This document shows positions 46,591-54,252 of a DNA stretch of 64,000 nucleotides, in pieces. The DNA is taken from contig NZ_BBXG01000002.1 in NCBI RefSeq assembly GCF_001570605.1, positions 526,922-590,921 on the forward strand, given 5' to 3'. Below the pieces are notes generated by a model. That model saw only the letters and a list, made by a program, of their open reading frames with translations. It had not been told where the DNA came from and did not search any database. The stretch is from Herbidospora cretacea. Its GTDB lineage: Bacteria; Actinomycetota; Actinomycetes; Streptosporangiales; Streptosporangiaceae. Within the stretch, counting starts at the first letter, position 1; each line of letters starts with the position of its first letter. The translations under genes and the position numbers were made by a program.

Positions 46591-47394
46591 GTGCTGAAGC
46601 GTCTGTCCCTGATCGCCGCCGTCGCGTCGGTGTTCGCGCTGGGGGCCTGTGGATCCTCTCCCGCGGACAGCGGCGCGGCCCGCGCGTCGGCCGCCCCCGC
46701 CACCTCCGCCTCGGCTCCGGCGGAGAGCGAGCTGACCGTGTTCGCGGCGGCGTCCCTGACGGGGACCTTCACCGAGCTCGGCAAGCAGTTCGAGGCCGCC
46801 CACCCCGGCAGCAAGGTCACCTTCAACTTCGGGTCCAGTGCCACTTTGGCTCAGCAGATCACCCAGGGCGCGCCCGCCGACGTGTTCGCCGCCGCCTCGC
46901 CTGCCACAATGAAGACCGTGGCTGACGCAGGACTGGCCGGGGCCCAGACGGTGTTCGTGCGGAACAAGCTGGAGATCGCGGTCCCGCCGGACAACCCGGG
47001 CAAGGTCGAGAACCTGAAGGACCTGACCGATCCCAAGGTCAAGGTCGCGCTCTGCGCCGAGCAGGTGCCGTGCGGCGCCGCCGCGATCAAGGCGCTCGAC
47101 GCGGCCGGGCTGAAGGTCACCCCGGTCACCCTGGAGCAGGACGTCAAGGCCACTCTCACCAAGGTCCAGCTCGGCGAGGTCGACGCCGCGCTCGTCTACC
47201 AGACCGACGTGATCGCCTCCGCCGGGAAGGTCACCGGCATCCCGTTCCCCGAGGCCGACCGGGCGATCAACGACTATCCGATCGCGCCGCTCGCCAAGGC
47301 CCCCTCGCCCGCGCTCGCCCAGCAGTTCGTCGAGCTCGTGCTGTCCCAGCAGGGCCGGGACGTGCTGACGAAGGCCGGTTTCGAAGCGCCGTGA
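46591..47394 (+). CDS. modA: Molybdate ABC transporter substrate-binding lipoprotein ModA
   Basis: The 267-residue protein has a lipoprotein signal with lipobox LGAC (about residues 17-20). The ModA fold is visible: 'ELTVFAAASLTGTFTELGKQF', 'FNFGSSATLAQQITQGAPAD', 'KVALCAEQVPCG' and 'VDAALVYQTDVIA'. It captures molybdate or tungstate outside the membrane for the ModBC transporter. GTG start with GAGGAG six bases upstream. The 220-bp upstream region is GC-rich, then AT-rich, and should hold the promoter. GTGA overlap with modB. Confidence 0.95.
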   Translation: MLKRLSLIAAVASVFALGACGSSPADSGAARASAAPATSASAPAESELTVFAAASLTGTFTELGKQFEAAHPGSKVTFNFGSSATLAQQITQGAPADVFAAASPATMKTVADAGLAGAQTVFVRNKLEIAVPPDNPGKVENLKDLTDPKVKVALCAEQVPCGAAAIKALDAAGLKVTPVTLEQDVKATLTKVQLGEVDAALVYQTDVIASAGKVTGIPFPEADRAINDYPIAPLAKAPSPALAQQFVELVLSQQGRDVLTKAGFEAP

Positions 47395-48176
47395 GAGGCC
47401 GTCTTCCCTGGATTCTGGTCGTCCCGGCCGTTCTGGGGATGGCGTTCCTGGTCCTGCCGCTCGCGGGGCTGCTCATCCGCGCGCCGTGGTCGACGCTGCC
47501 GCAGCGGCTCGCCGAGCCGCAGGTGATCGAGGCGCTGCGGCTGTCGCTGGTGACGGCGTCCGTCGCGACGGTGGTCTGCCTGGTGCTCGGGGTGCCACTG
47601 GCGTGGCTGCTGGCCCGGACCGACTTCCCCGGGCGGCGGCTGCTGCGCGCGCTGGTGACGGTGCCGCTGGTGCTGCCGCCGGTGGTCGGCGGGGTGGCGC
47701 TGCTGCTGGTGTTCGGGCGGCGCGGCCTCGTGGGGCAGTGGCTGGAGTCGGCGTTCGGGTTCTCGCTGCCGTTCACGACGGCCGGGGTGGTCGTCGCGGA
47801 GGCGTTCGTGGCGATGCCGTTCCTGGTCATCGCGGTCGAGGGGGCGCTGCGGGCGGCCGACCCGCGTTACGAGGAGGCGGCGGCGACGCTGGGCGCCTCC
47901 CGGTTCACGGTGTTCCGGCGGGTGACGCTGCCGCTGGTCGCGCCGGGCGTGCTGGCCGGGGCGGTGCTCTGCTGGGCGCGGGCGCTGGGGGAGTTCGGCG
48001 CGACGATCACGTTCGCGGGCAACTTCCCGGGCCGGACCCAGACGATGCCGCTGGCGGTCTACCTGGCGCTGGAGACCGAGCCGGAGGCGGCGATCGTGCT
48101 CAGCCTGGTGCTGCTGGCGGTGTCGGTGGTCATCCTGGCCGGGCTGCGCGACCGGTGGGTGGGGGCGGCGGCATGA
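47391..48176 (+). CDS. modB: Molybdate ABC transporter permease ModB
   Basis: The 261-residue membrane permease has about six helices and the ABC permease EAA loop 'YEEAAATLGASRFTVFRRVT'. 'VPLVLPPVVGGVALLLVFGR' and 'ALGEFGATITFAGNFPGRTQ' are strongly ModB/CysU-like. It forms the molybdate channel with ModC. It is coupled at both ends, by GTGA to modA and ATGA to modC. Confidence 0.95.
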   Translation: MRGRLPWILVVPAVLGMAFLVLPLAGLLIRAPWSTLPQRLAEPQVIEALRLSLVTASVATVVCLVLGVPLAWLLARTDFPGRRLLRALVTVPLVLPPVVGGVALLLVFGRRGLVGQWLESAFGFSLPFTTAGVVVAEAFVAMPFLVIAVEGALRAADPRYEEAAATLGASRFTVFRRVTLPLVAPGVLAGAVLCWARALGEFGATITFAGNFPGRTQTMPLAVYLALETEPEAAIVLSLVLLAVSVVILAGLRDRWVGAAA

Positions 48177-49204
48177 CGTTGCGCGCCCGGATCGTGGTGC
48201 GGCGGCCGGCCTTCCGGCTCGACCTCGACCTGACGGTCGGCCGGGGCGAGGTCGTCACGCTGCTCGGCCCCAACGGCGCGGGCAAGACGACCGCCCTGCG
48301 GGCCCTCGCGGGCCTGATCCCGCTGACCGAGGGGTCGATCGAGCTCGACGGCGTCCGCATCGAGCGCGAACCGGCCGAGCGGCGTCCCGTCGGCGTCGTC
48401 TTCCAGGACTACCTGCTCTTCCCCCACCTGTCCGCGCTCGACAACGTCGCCTTCGGGCCCCGCTGCCAGGGCAGGTCCAAGGCCGAGGCCCGCGCGCGGG
48501 CCCGGGAGCTGCTCGACCGCATGGGCCTGGCGGAGTTCTCCTCCGTACGCCCCCGCAGGCTCTCCGGCGGCCAGGCCCAGCGGGTGGCCCTGGCCCGTGC
48601 GCTCGCGGTCGAGCCGCGCCTGCTGCTCCTCGACGAGCCGCTGGCCGCCCTCGACGCCCACACCCGCCTGGAGATCCGCTCAGAGCTCCGCCGCCGCCTG
48701 ACCGCTTTCGACGGCGCGACCGTCCTGGTCACCCACGATCCGCTCGACGCGATGGTCCTGGCCGACCGGCTCGTGGTCGTGGAAGACGGCGCGGTCGTCC
48801 AGGAGGGCGCCCCGGGGGAGATCGCCCGCCGCCCCCGGACCGACTACGTGGCCCGGCTCGTCGGCCTCAACCTCTTCCGCGGCGAGGGTGACGGCGACCG
48901 GGTGACCGTCGGCGGCCTGGCCTTCGCCGCCGAGGAGCGGGTGAGCGGCCCGGCGTTCGTGGCGTTCCCGCCGCGCGCGGTGGCGCTCTACCGCACCCGT
49001 CCCGACGGCAGCCCCCGCAACCTGTGGGAGGGCCGGATCGACGGCGTCGAACGGCACGGCGACCACATCCGCGTCCACGTCGACGGCCCGGTGCCGGTGG
49101 CCGCCGACGTGACCCCGGCCGCCGTGGCCGAACTCGACCTGACGCCCGGCCGCCGTATCTGGGTCTCGGTCAAGGCCGCCGAGACACACGCCTACCCGGC
49201 CTGA
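48173..49204 (+). CDS. modC: Molybdate ABC transporter ATP-binding protein ModC
   Basis: The 343-residue ATPase has Walker A 'LLGPNGAGKTTALRAL', signature 'RLSGGQAQRVALARAL', Walker B 'RLLLLDEPLAALD' and H-loop 'VLVTHDPLDAM'. A C-terminal TOBE-like domain (about 275-340, 'VDGPVPVAADVTPAAVAELD') typically senses or binds oxyanion. It powers molybdate import. It overlaps modB by 4 bp and the 3' end of the convergent MurG-like gene by 13 bp. Confidence 0.95.
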   Translation: MTLRARIVVRRPAFRLDLDLTVGRGEVVTLLGPNGAGKTTALRALAGLIPLTEGSIELDGVRIEREPAERRPVGVVFQDYLLFPHLSALDNVAFGPRCQGRSKAEARARARELLDRMGLAEFSSVRPRRLSGGQAQRVALARALAVEPRLLLLDEPLAALDAHTRLEIRSELRRRLTAFDGATVLVTHDPLDAMVLADRLVVVEDGAVVQEGAPGEIARRPRTDYVARLVGLNLFRGEGDGDRVTVGGLAFAAEERVSGPAFVAFPPRAVALYRTRPDGSPRNLWEGRIDGVERHGDHIRVHVDGPVPVAADVTPAAVAELDLTPGRRIWVSVKAAETHAYPA

Positions 49205-50355
49205 ACCCTCGCGGCGGACAGGACGGCGTCGGTCAGGCGTTCGGCGGCGTCCGGACGGCCGTGGCCGCGCGCCTGGGCGGCGAGCGCAGCGCGCCGGGCG
49301 GGCTCGGCCAGGAGCGGCCCGACGGCCGAGCGCAGCGCCTCGGGCGTCACCTCGCCGAGCAGCGCGACCGCCGCTCCGGCCTGCTGAAGATGGGAGGCGT
49401 TGTGCGCCTGCTCGTTCCCGGCGGAGCTGGCCAGCGGGATCAGCACGGCCGCCTTGCCCAGCGCGGTCACTTCGGCGATGGTGCCCGCGCCGCTGCGCGA
49501 GACCACCACGTCGGCCAGGGCGAGCACGTCGGGCAGCTCGGCGCCGACGAACCCCTGCACGCGATAGCGGGCGGCGAGCGCCGGCGGCAGGGCCGCGCCC
49601 GCCGCGGCGACCTGCTCCACCTCGGCCGGGCCGCACTGGTGGATGACGTTCGCGCGCTCCAGCAGCCAGGGCAGGATGGCCGTGACGAGCTGGTTGATCT
49701 GCCGGGCGCCCTGCGCGCCGCCGGTCACGTAGACGGTCGGCAGCCGGGGGTCGAACCCGTCGACGGGCGCGCGGTCGGCCCGTCCGGTCAGCACCTCGGC
49801 GCGGACCGGGTTCCCGGTCACCACGGCCCGTTTCCGCGCGGCGGCCGACAGCAGCTCCAGCGAGGCCTCGGCCGTCACCGCGACGCGGGCCGCCCCGCGC
49901 GCGAGCACCCGGTTGGCCAGCCCCAGGCGGACCGTCTGCTCGTGGATGACCAGCGGCACCCGGCACACCCGCGCCGCCACGCCGACCGGCACCGCGACGT
50001 AGCCGCCGGTGCCCAGGACCACGTCGGGCCGGAACCGCCGCACGATCGAGCAGGCCTGGAACACTCCCAGCGGCACGCGGAACATGTCCCGGACGTTCTG
50101 GGCCGACAGCATCCCCAGCGGGTTGCGGGACCGGCGCACCTTCCCGGTCGCCACCGCCGCGAACGCGATCCCCTCAGCCGTGGCCACCCGCTCCTCCAGG
50201 CTGCCCGCCGCCCCGACCCACAGCACGTCGAGCCCCCGCGCGCCCATCCGCGCCCGCAGCGCCCGGACGGTGGTCAGCGCGGGGAACGTGTGCCCCCCGG
50301 TCCCGCCGCCGGAGACGATCAGCCGGAAAGGTGCCTCGCCGCTCTCGAAGATCAC
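49192..50355 (-). CDS. MurG-like UDP-GlcNAc:undecaprenyl-PP-MurNAc transferase
   Basis: The 387-residue GT28 enzyme has N-terminal 'LIVSGGGTGGHTFPALTTVR', 'VVLGTGGYVAVPVGVAARV' and 'PLVIHEQTVRLGLANRVLA'. The C-terminal donor motifs are 'VTGGAQGARQIN' and 'VVSRSGAGTIAEVTALGKAA'. These are all hallmark MurG sequences. The housekeeping murG sits in the ftsZ-murC (dcw) cluster, and no dcw genes are here, so this is probably a second copy or a specialised homologue. It uses a GTG start. It could act in peptidoglycan synthesis during differentiation or on another undecaprenyl-linked glycan. Confidence 0.9.
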   Translation of the reverse strand: MIFESGEAPFRLIVSGGGTGGHTFPALTTVRALRARMGARGLDVLWVGAAGSLEERVATAEGIAFAAVATGKVRRSRNPLGMLSAQNVRDMFRVPLGVFQACSIVRRFRPDVVLGTGGYVAVPVGVAARVCRVPLVIHEQTVRLGLANRVLARGAARVAVTAEASLELLSAAARKRAVVTGNPVRAEVLTGRADRAPVDGFDPRLPTVYVTGGAQGARQINQLVTAILPWLLERANVIHQCGPAEVEQVAAAGAALPPALAARYRVQGFVGAELPDVLALADVVVSRSGAGTIAEVTALGKAAVLIPLASSAGNEQAHNASHLQQAGAAVALLGEVTPEALRSAVGPLLAEPARRAALAAQARGHGRPDAAERLTDAVLSAARVQAG

Positions 50356-50385
50356 GACCCTGGACGATAGCAGCGCCCCGGCCCA

Positions 50386-50422
50386 CCCGGACTGCGGCCA
50401 CAGGGGGTGGCCGCAGTCCGGG
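50386..50422 (-). terminator. Strong hairpin terminator after the spo0M-like gene
   Basis: CCCGGACTGCGGCCAC and GTGGCCGCAGTCCGGG form a perfect 16-bp stem with a 5-nt loop. It lies immediately after the spo0M-like gene's stop (minus strand) and before the MurG-like gene, separating the two transcripts. Confidence 0.85.
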
Positions 50423-50427
50423 GTCCG

Positions 50428-51327
50428 TCACTCGTCCTCGAAGACCTCTTCGAAGGCCTCTTCCATGACCTCGCCGAGGATCATGCCGCCGACGACGCCC
50501 GCCGCCGCGCCGGCCACGACCCCGCCCATGCCGATGCCGCCGCCATGGTGGTCGTCGTCGTGGTGGCCGTAGTGGCCCCCGTGGTGGCCACCGTGATGAC
50601 CGCCGTGGTGGCCGTAGGAGCGCTGGGAGAGCCACTCGCCGATGACCGAGGCCCAGTCGGTGTGGAGGGCCTCGTCATGGGTGGTCGGGAAGCGGCCGAT
50701 CGCGTCGTGGCCGCCCTCGATCACCACCTCCAGGTGGTGGGCGTCGGCGATGAAGGTCACCTCGATCTCGCCGTACTGGTGGGAGGTGAACTCGATCTCC
50801 TGGTAGAACGGCAGCGTCTGCCGGGAGCCGCCGATGTGGCCGGCCTCCAGGTCGGCGGACCGGAAGTGGAAGCCCAGCCGCGACAGCGACTCCAGCACGT
50901 GGCGCTGGGAGGGCAGCGGCGCGACCTCGACCATGTCCAGGTCTCCCTTGTCGACGGCCTTGGCGATGGCGAGCTCGGTGCGGACCCCGATCGCCATGCC
51001 GCGCATGCCCTGGCTGATCGGCGTCTCCCACGGCACCGGGAGCTGGAACGGGATCGCCCGCTCCTCGCCCTTGCGGAGGGTGAACGGCCCGGAGACCGGG
51101 GCGCCGAAGAACTCGCGCAGCCCGCTGCTCTCGCCTTCGCTGTGCTCGATCTCGACCCGCGCGACGAGGCTGAGGGTGATGTGCTCGATCTCCGCGTCGA
51201 CCTCGCCGCCCTTGATCCGCACCTCGCCGGAGAGGGCGCCGCCGGGCTGCGTGTGGGGGCTGTGCAGGACGGTGTCCACTGAGGGGGCGCCGACGCCGAA
51301 TGCGCTCAGCATCCGTTTGAAGACCAC
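50428..51327 (-). CDS. Spo0M-family sporulation protein with His-rich tail
   Basis: The 299-residue protein has the Spo0M/arrestin-like N-terminal region ('MLSAFGVGAPSVDTVL', 'PGGALSGEVRIKGG', 'IPFQLPVPWETPIS', 'GVRTELAIAKAVDKGDLD'). It has been linked to sporulation control and cell-envelope stress in Bacillus and actinomycetes. The C-terminus has a repeated Gly-His block (about 239-262, 'HHGGHHGGHHGG' and on) likely to bind metal. A Gly/Ala hydrophobic stretch and an acidic end 'EEAFEEVFEDE' follow. GTG start with GGAGA upstream. Confidence 0.9.
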   Translation of the reverse strand: MVFKRMLSAFGVGAPSVDTVLHSPHTQPGGALSGEVRIKGGEVDAEIEHITLSLVARVEIEHSEGESSGLREFFGAPVSGPFTLRKGEERAIPFQLPVPWETPISQGMRGMAIGVRTELAIAKAVDKGDLDMVEVAPLPSQRHVLESLSRLGFHFRSADLEAGHIGGSRQTLPFYQEIEFTSHQYGEIEVTFIADAHHLEVVIEGGHDAIGRFPTTHDEALHTDWASVIGEWLSQRSYGHHGGHHGGHHGGHYGHHDDDHHGGGIGMGGVVAGAAAGVVGGMILGEVMEEAFEEVFEDE

Positions 51328-51372
51328 GTTTTCTCCTGTCGAGTTGGACGTCTCGGCCGCACCCCAGAACGT

Positions 51373-52182
51373 TCAGCGCCGGCGTACGGTTCCGCGTTCG
51401 AGAAGAAGATCGATCTTCGCGTGGAGCGCCGCGACCTCGTCGCGGAGTTCGACCAGCTCAGCCTGGGCCAGCTCCTCCGACGGCGAGGGCTCGGCGTCGT
51501 TCATCGCGTTGACCACGACAGCGATGAACAAGTTCAAGGCGACGAAGGTCGAGATCAGGATGTACGAGATGAAGAACACCCACGCCCACGGCTTGTGCGC
51601 CATGACCTCCTTGGCGACCGTCCCCCAGTCGTCCCCGGTCATGATCTGGAACAGCGTGAACAGCGAGTCGGGCAGCTCGTCGAACCGCTCCGGCACGACC
51701 TCGCCGAACAGCTTGGTCGCTATCACGGCGGAGACGTAGATCATCAGCACCAGCAGCCCGATGATCGACGCCATCCCCGGCACGGCCGTGAGCAGCGCCC
51801 CCACCACCCGCCGCATGCTCGGCACGGTCGACACGAGCCGCAGCGCCCGCAGGATCCGCAGCGACCGCAGCACCGAGGCGGGCCCGGCCGCCGGGACGAG
51901 CGCGATCACCACGATGATCGCGTCGAACCAGTTCCACGGATCGGCGAAGAACGACCGCCGGTAGGCGTAGAGCCGGGCGGCGAGCTCGACCGTGAAGATC
52001 GCCAGCGCGACGTGGTCGACGGCGACGAGCAGGCCCCCGGCGTGAGCCATCAGGGTGGCACTGGTCTCACACCCGATGGTGACCGCGTTGACGATGATGA
52101 CCAGGATGACGGCACGCTGGACGGCGGGGCGTTCGAGGAATTCGCGCACGCGTTCAGGCGGGACATGGAGGGCTAAAACCAC
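51373..52182 (-). CDS. Voltage-gated cation channel (NaChBac/Cav-like ion transporter)
   Basis: The 269-residue single-repeat six-helix channel has voltage sensor S4 'RSLRILRALRLVSTVPSMRR' with Arg106, 109, 112 and 115. The pore loop is 'LFTLFQIMTGDDWGTVA' and S6 is 'STFVALNLFIAVVVNAMND' (conserved Asn217). A C-terminal coiled coil (about 235-262) would hold the tetramer. The selectivity filter TGDDWG differs from the sodium-channel TLESWS and resembles calcium-channel filters (CavAb TLDDWS; Cav repeat II TGEDW). The first residues before the S1 helix are uncertain because start context is weak. Confidence 0.9.
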   Translation of the reverse strand: MVLALHVPPERVREFLERPAVQRAVILVIIVNAVTIGCETSATLMAHAGGLLVAVDHVALAIFTVELAARLYAYRRSFFADPWNWFDAIIVVIALVPAAGPASVLRSLRILRALRLVSTVPSMRRVVGALLTAVPGMASIIGLLVLMIYVSAVIATKLFGEVVPERFDELPDSLFTLFQIMTGDDWGTVAKEVMAHKPWAWVFFISYILISTFVALNLFIAVVVNAMNDAEPSPSEELAQAELVELRDEVAALHAKIDLLLERGTVRRR

Positions 52183-52263
52183 CCGAAGATCATCCCACTG
52201 CGCGGGCGATCACCCGGCGTCGTCCCGTTGAAGGGTCGATGACGTCACCGCCATCATGGCCCG

Positions 52264-52896
52264 ATGGACGTCCATCTCCTGGCGGCTTTCGCGGTCGCGA
52301 CGCTTCTGCTCAGCCTCGCCCCCGGGCCCGACCTCCTCTTCGTCATCACCAACGGCGTGGCCGCCGGGCGGCGTGCGGGCCTGCTCGCCGCGCTGGGCAT
52401 GTCGACGGGCCTCGCGGTGCACACCGTCGCCGCCGCGTTCGGGCTGGGGTTCCTGATCGCCCAGGCGCCGGAGGCGCTCACCGTGGTCAGGATCGTGGGC
52501 GCGGCGGTGCTGCTGTACCTGGCGTACACGACCTGGAAGGGCAGCCGGGAGCCGATGGAGGTGCGGGAGGTCGCGGCGAGGTCGCTGCGCCGGACCTATC
52601 TCATGGCAGCGCTCACCAACCTGGCCAACCCGAAGGTCATCCTGTTCTACCTGGCCTTCGTCCCCCAGTTCGTGACGAGGGGGGAGCAGGCCTGGCCCGT
52701 CACCGTCCAGATGCTGGTGCTCGGCCTGGCCTTCATCGTGGTCGGCCTCATGGTCGACGGATCGGCCGGCCTGCTCGCGGGCCACCTCTCGGAGCGCATC
52801 GCCCGCCGCCCCGGCTTCCGGACGTGGATGGAGCGCGTCTCGGCGGGCGTCTTCGCGGCGCTGGCCGCCCGCCTCGTCCACGAGTCGACCCGCTAG
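52264..52896 (+). CDS. LysE/RhtB-family amino acid exporter
   Basis: The 210-residue, six-helix membrane protein starts 'HLLAAFAVATLLLSLAPGPD' and has 'ALTNLANPKVILFYLAFVPQ', both signatures of the LysE/RhtB translocator family. It probably exports a neutral or basic amino acid or a homoserine-type compound. Its stop overlaps the stop of the convergent short SDR gene by four bases. Confidence 0.94.
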   Translation: MDVHLLAAFAVATLLLSLAPGPDLLFVITNGVAAGRRAGLLAALGMSTGLAVHTVAAAFGLGFLIAQAPEALTVVRIVGAAVLLYLAYTTWKGSREPMEVREVAARSLRRTYLMAALTNLANPKVILFYLAFVPQFVTRGEQAWPVTVQMLVLGLAFIVVGLMVDGSAGLLAGHLSERIARRPGFRTWMERVSAGVFAALAARLVHESTR

Positions 52897-53441
52897 GGCG
52901 AGCGGTCCGACGCCACCATGGCGACGAGTTCCGCCACCTCCGACGAGGCCTGGGTGCTCTCCACCAACGTGACCTTGATCCCCTGCGGCGCGAGTTCCTC
53001 GGCCAGCGATCTCGTGTAGGTGTTCAGCGCCGCCTCCGGGCCCGTCGAGGCGTCGAGGCCGGCGGACGACACGTTCACGATCGCCGCCGAGCCGGACCGC
53101 CGCAGGGCGGGCATCAGGGCGGCGGTCATGCGCACCGCCGACAGGAAGCCGACGTCGATCGAGTCGTCCTCGGGGCGGGCCTCGACCACGCCGGCGTTGA
53201 CCAGGATGTCGCAGCCGCCGAGCACCTCCAGCGCCTGCCCGGCCGTCGCCTCGACGCCGTCGGGCGAGACCATGTCGCCGTCGACGAACGTCGCCTCGCC
53301 CGGCGTCCCGGGCGTCTTCTGCCGCGCCGCCACCACCACCCGCGCGCCCCCGTCGAGCAGGCGCTGGGCGACGGCGGCCCCGATGCCCTGGGCGCCCCCG
53401 GTCACCACGGCGCGGCGGCCGAGGAACTCCTTGGTGCGCAT
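52893..53441 (-). CDS. Short SDR-fold protein lacking the Tyr-x3-Lys catalytic pair
   Basis: The 182-residue protein has a good Rossmann start ('AVVTGGAQGIGAAVAQRLLD'), 'DILVNAG' and 'AAIVNVSSAG'. At the place where an active SDR has YxxxKAAL it reads 'STGPEAALNTYTRSL', so Ser and Glu replace the catalytic Tyr and Lys. It is also about 60 residues shorter than usual. It is nine bases downstream of a full-length SDR, so it may be a non-catalytic partner or a decaying duplicate. GGGGA precedes the ATG. Confidence 0.82.
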   Translation of the reverse strand: MRTKEFLGRRAVVTGGAQGIGAAVAQRLLDGGARVVVAARQKTPGTPGEATFVDGDMVSPDGVEATAGQALEVLGGCDILVNAGVVEARPEDDSIDVGFLSAVRMTAALMPALRRSGSAAIVNVSSAGLDASTGPEAALNTYTRSLAEELAPQGIKVTLVESTQASSEVAELVAMVASDRSP

Positions 53442-53449
53442 CGATTCCC

Positions 53450-54166
53450 CTACAGCGCCGCGCCGCCGCCGTCGACGGGCACGACGGCCCCGGTCATGTA
53501 CGACGCCTTGTCCGACGCCACGAACGCCACGACGTCGGCGATCTCCCTGGTCCTGGCGGCCCGGCCGAGCATCGTGCCCTCGTCGAACTCCTTGGCGCGC
53601 TCGCCCATGCTGTCGTACATCGCGGTCTCGACCGGCCCGGGGGCGATCGCGTTGACCCGCACGCCCCGGTCGGCGAACTCGGCCGCCCATGTCCGGGTGA
53701 GCTCGTTGATGGCGGCCTTGGTGGCGCTGTAGACGGACAGGAACGGGACGGCGATGAAGGAGGCGACGGTCGAGATGTTGACGATCACACCCTGCCCGCG
53801 CTCCATCATGCCCGGGACCAGCGCCTGGGTGAGGAAGTAGGGCGCCCGCAGGTTGAGCGCGACGGTCCTCTCGAAGACCTCCGGGTCCTGGCCGACGGTC
53901 GCCGACACCGGCGCCATCCCGGCGTTGTTGACGAGCACGTCGACGTCGCCCGCCTCGGCGGCGAGGTCGCGGAGCGCGTCCAGGCTGGACAGGTCGGCCG
54001 GGACGAACCGGGCCGAACCGCCGTTCTGGACGATCTGGTCGACGACCATCGCGCCCTTGCTGGCGTCGCGCCCGGAGACGATCACGTCGTCGCCCTGGGC
54101 CCCGAACACGCGGGCGCTCTCGGCCCCGATTCCGTCGGTCGAGCCGGTGATGAGTACAGATCTCAT
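53450..54166 (-). CDS. SDR-family oxidoreductase
   Basis: The 238-residue classical SDR has 'VLITGSTDGIGAESARV', 'DVLVNNAGMAPV', catalytic Ser in 'VNISTVASF', and Tyr/Lys in 'VYSATKAAINELTRTWAAE'. The Arg of 'SGRDASKG' suits NADP(H). It forms an operon with the degenerate SDR downstream. Starts at 54166 or 54175 are both possible; both lie in or next to a 12-bp palindrome. The substrate is unknown. Confidence 0.92.
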   Translation of the reverse strand: MRSVLITGSTDGIGAESARVFGAQGDDVIVSGRDASKGAMVVDQIVQNGGSARFVPADLSSLDALRDLAAEAGDVDVLVNNAGMAPVSATVGQDPEVFERTVALNLRAPYFLTQALVPGMMERGQGVIVNISTVASFIAVPFLSVYSATKAAINELTRTWAAEFADRGVRVNAIAPGPVETAMYDSMGERAKEFDEGTMLGRAARTREIADVVAFVASDKASYMTGAVVPVDGGGAAL

Positions 54167-54172
54167 ATGAGA
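54161..54172. promoter_or_regulatory. 12-bp perfect palindrome at the SDR start
   Basis: TCTCATATGAGA spans the ATG at 54166 in the divergent SDR/ABC-F region. It could be a repressor operator, or a leaderless start region. Confidence 0.5.
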
Positions 54173-54252
54173 CATAACCGACAAATAGGTCAGGCGAGTT
54201 CCGTTCGGATAACTGTTGGCACCCGATCTCCCGTCTCAATACCCTCGACCCC

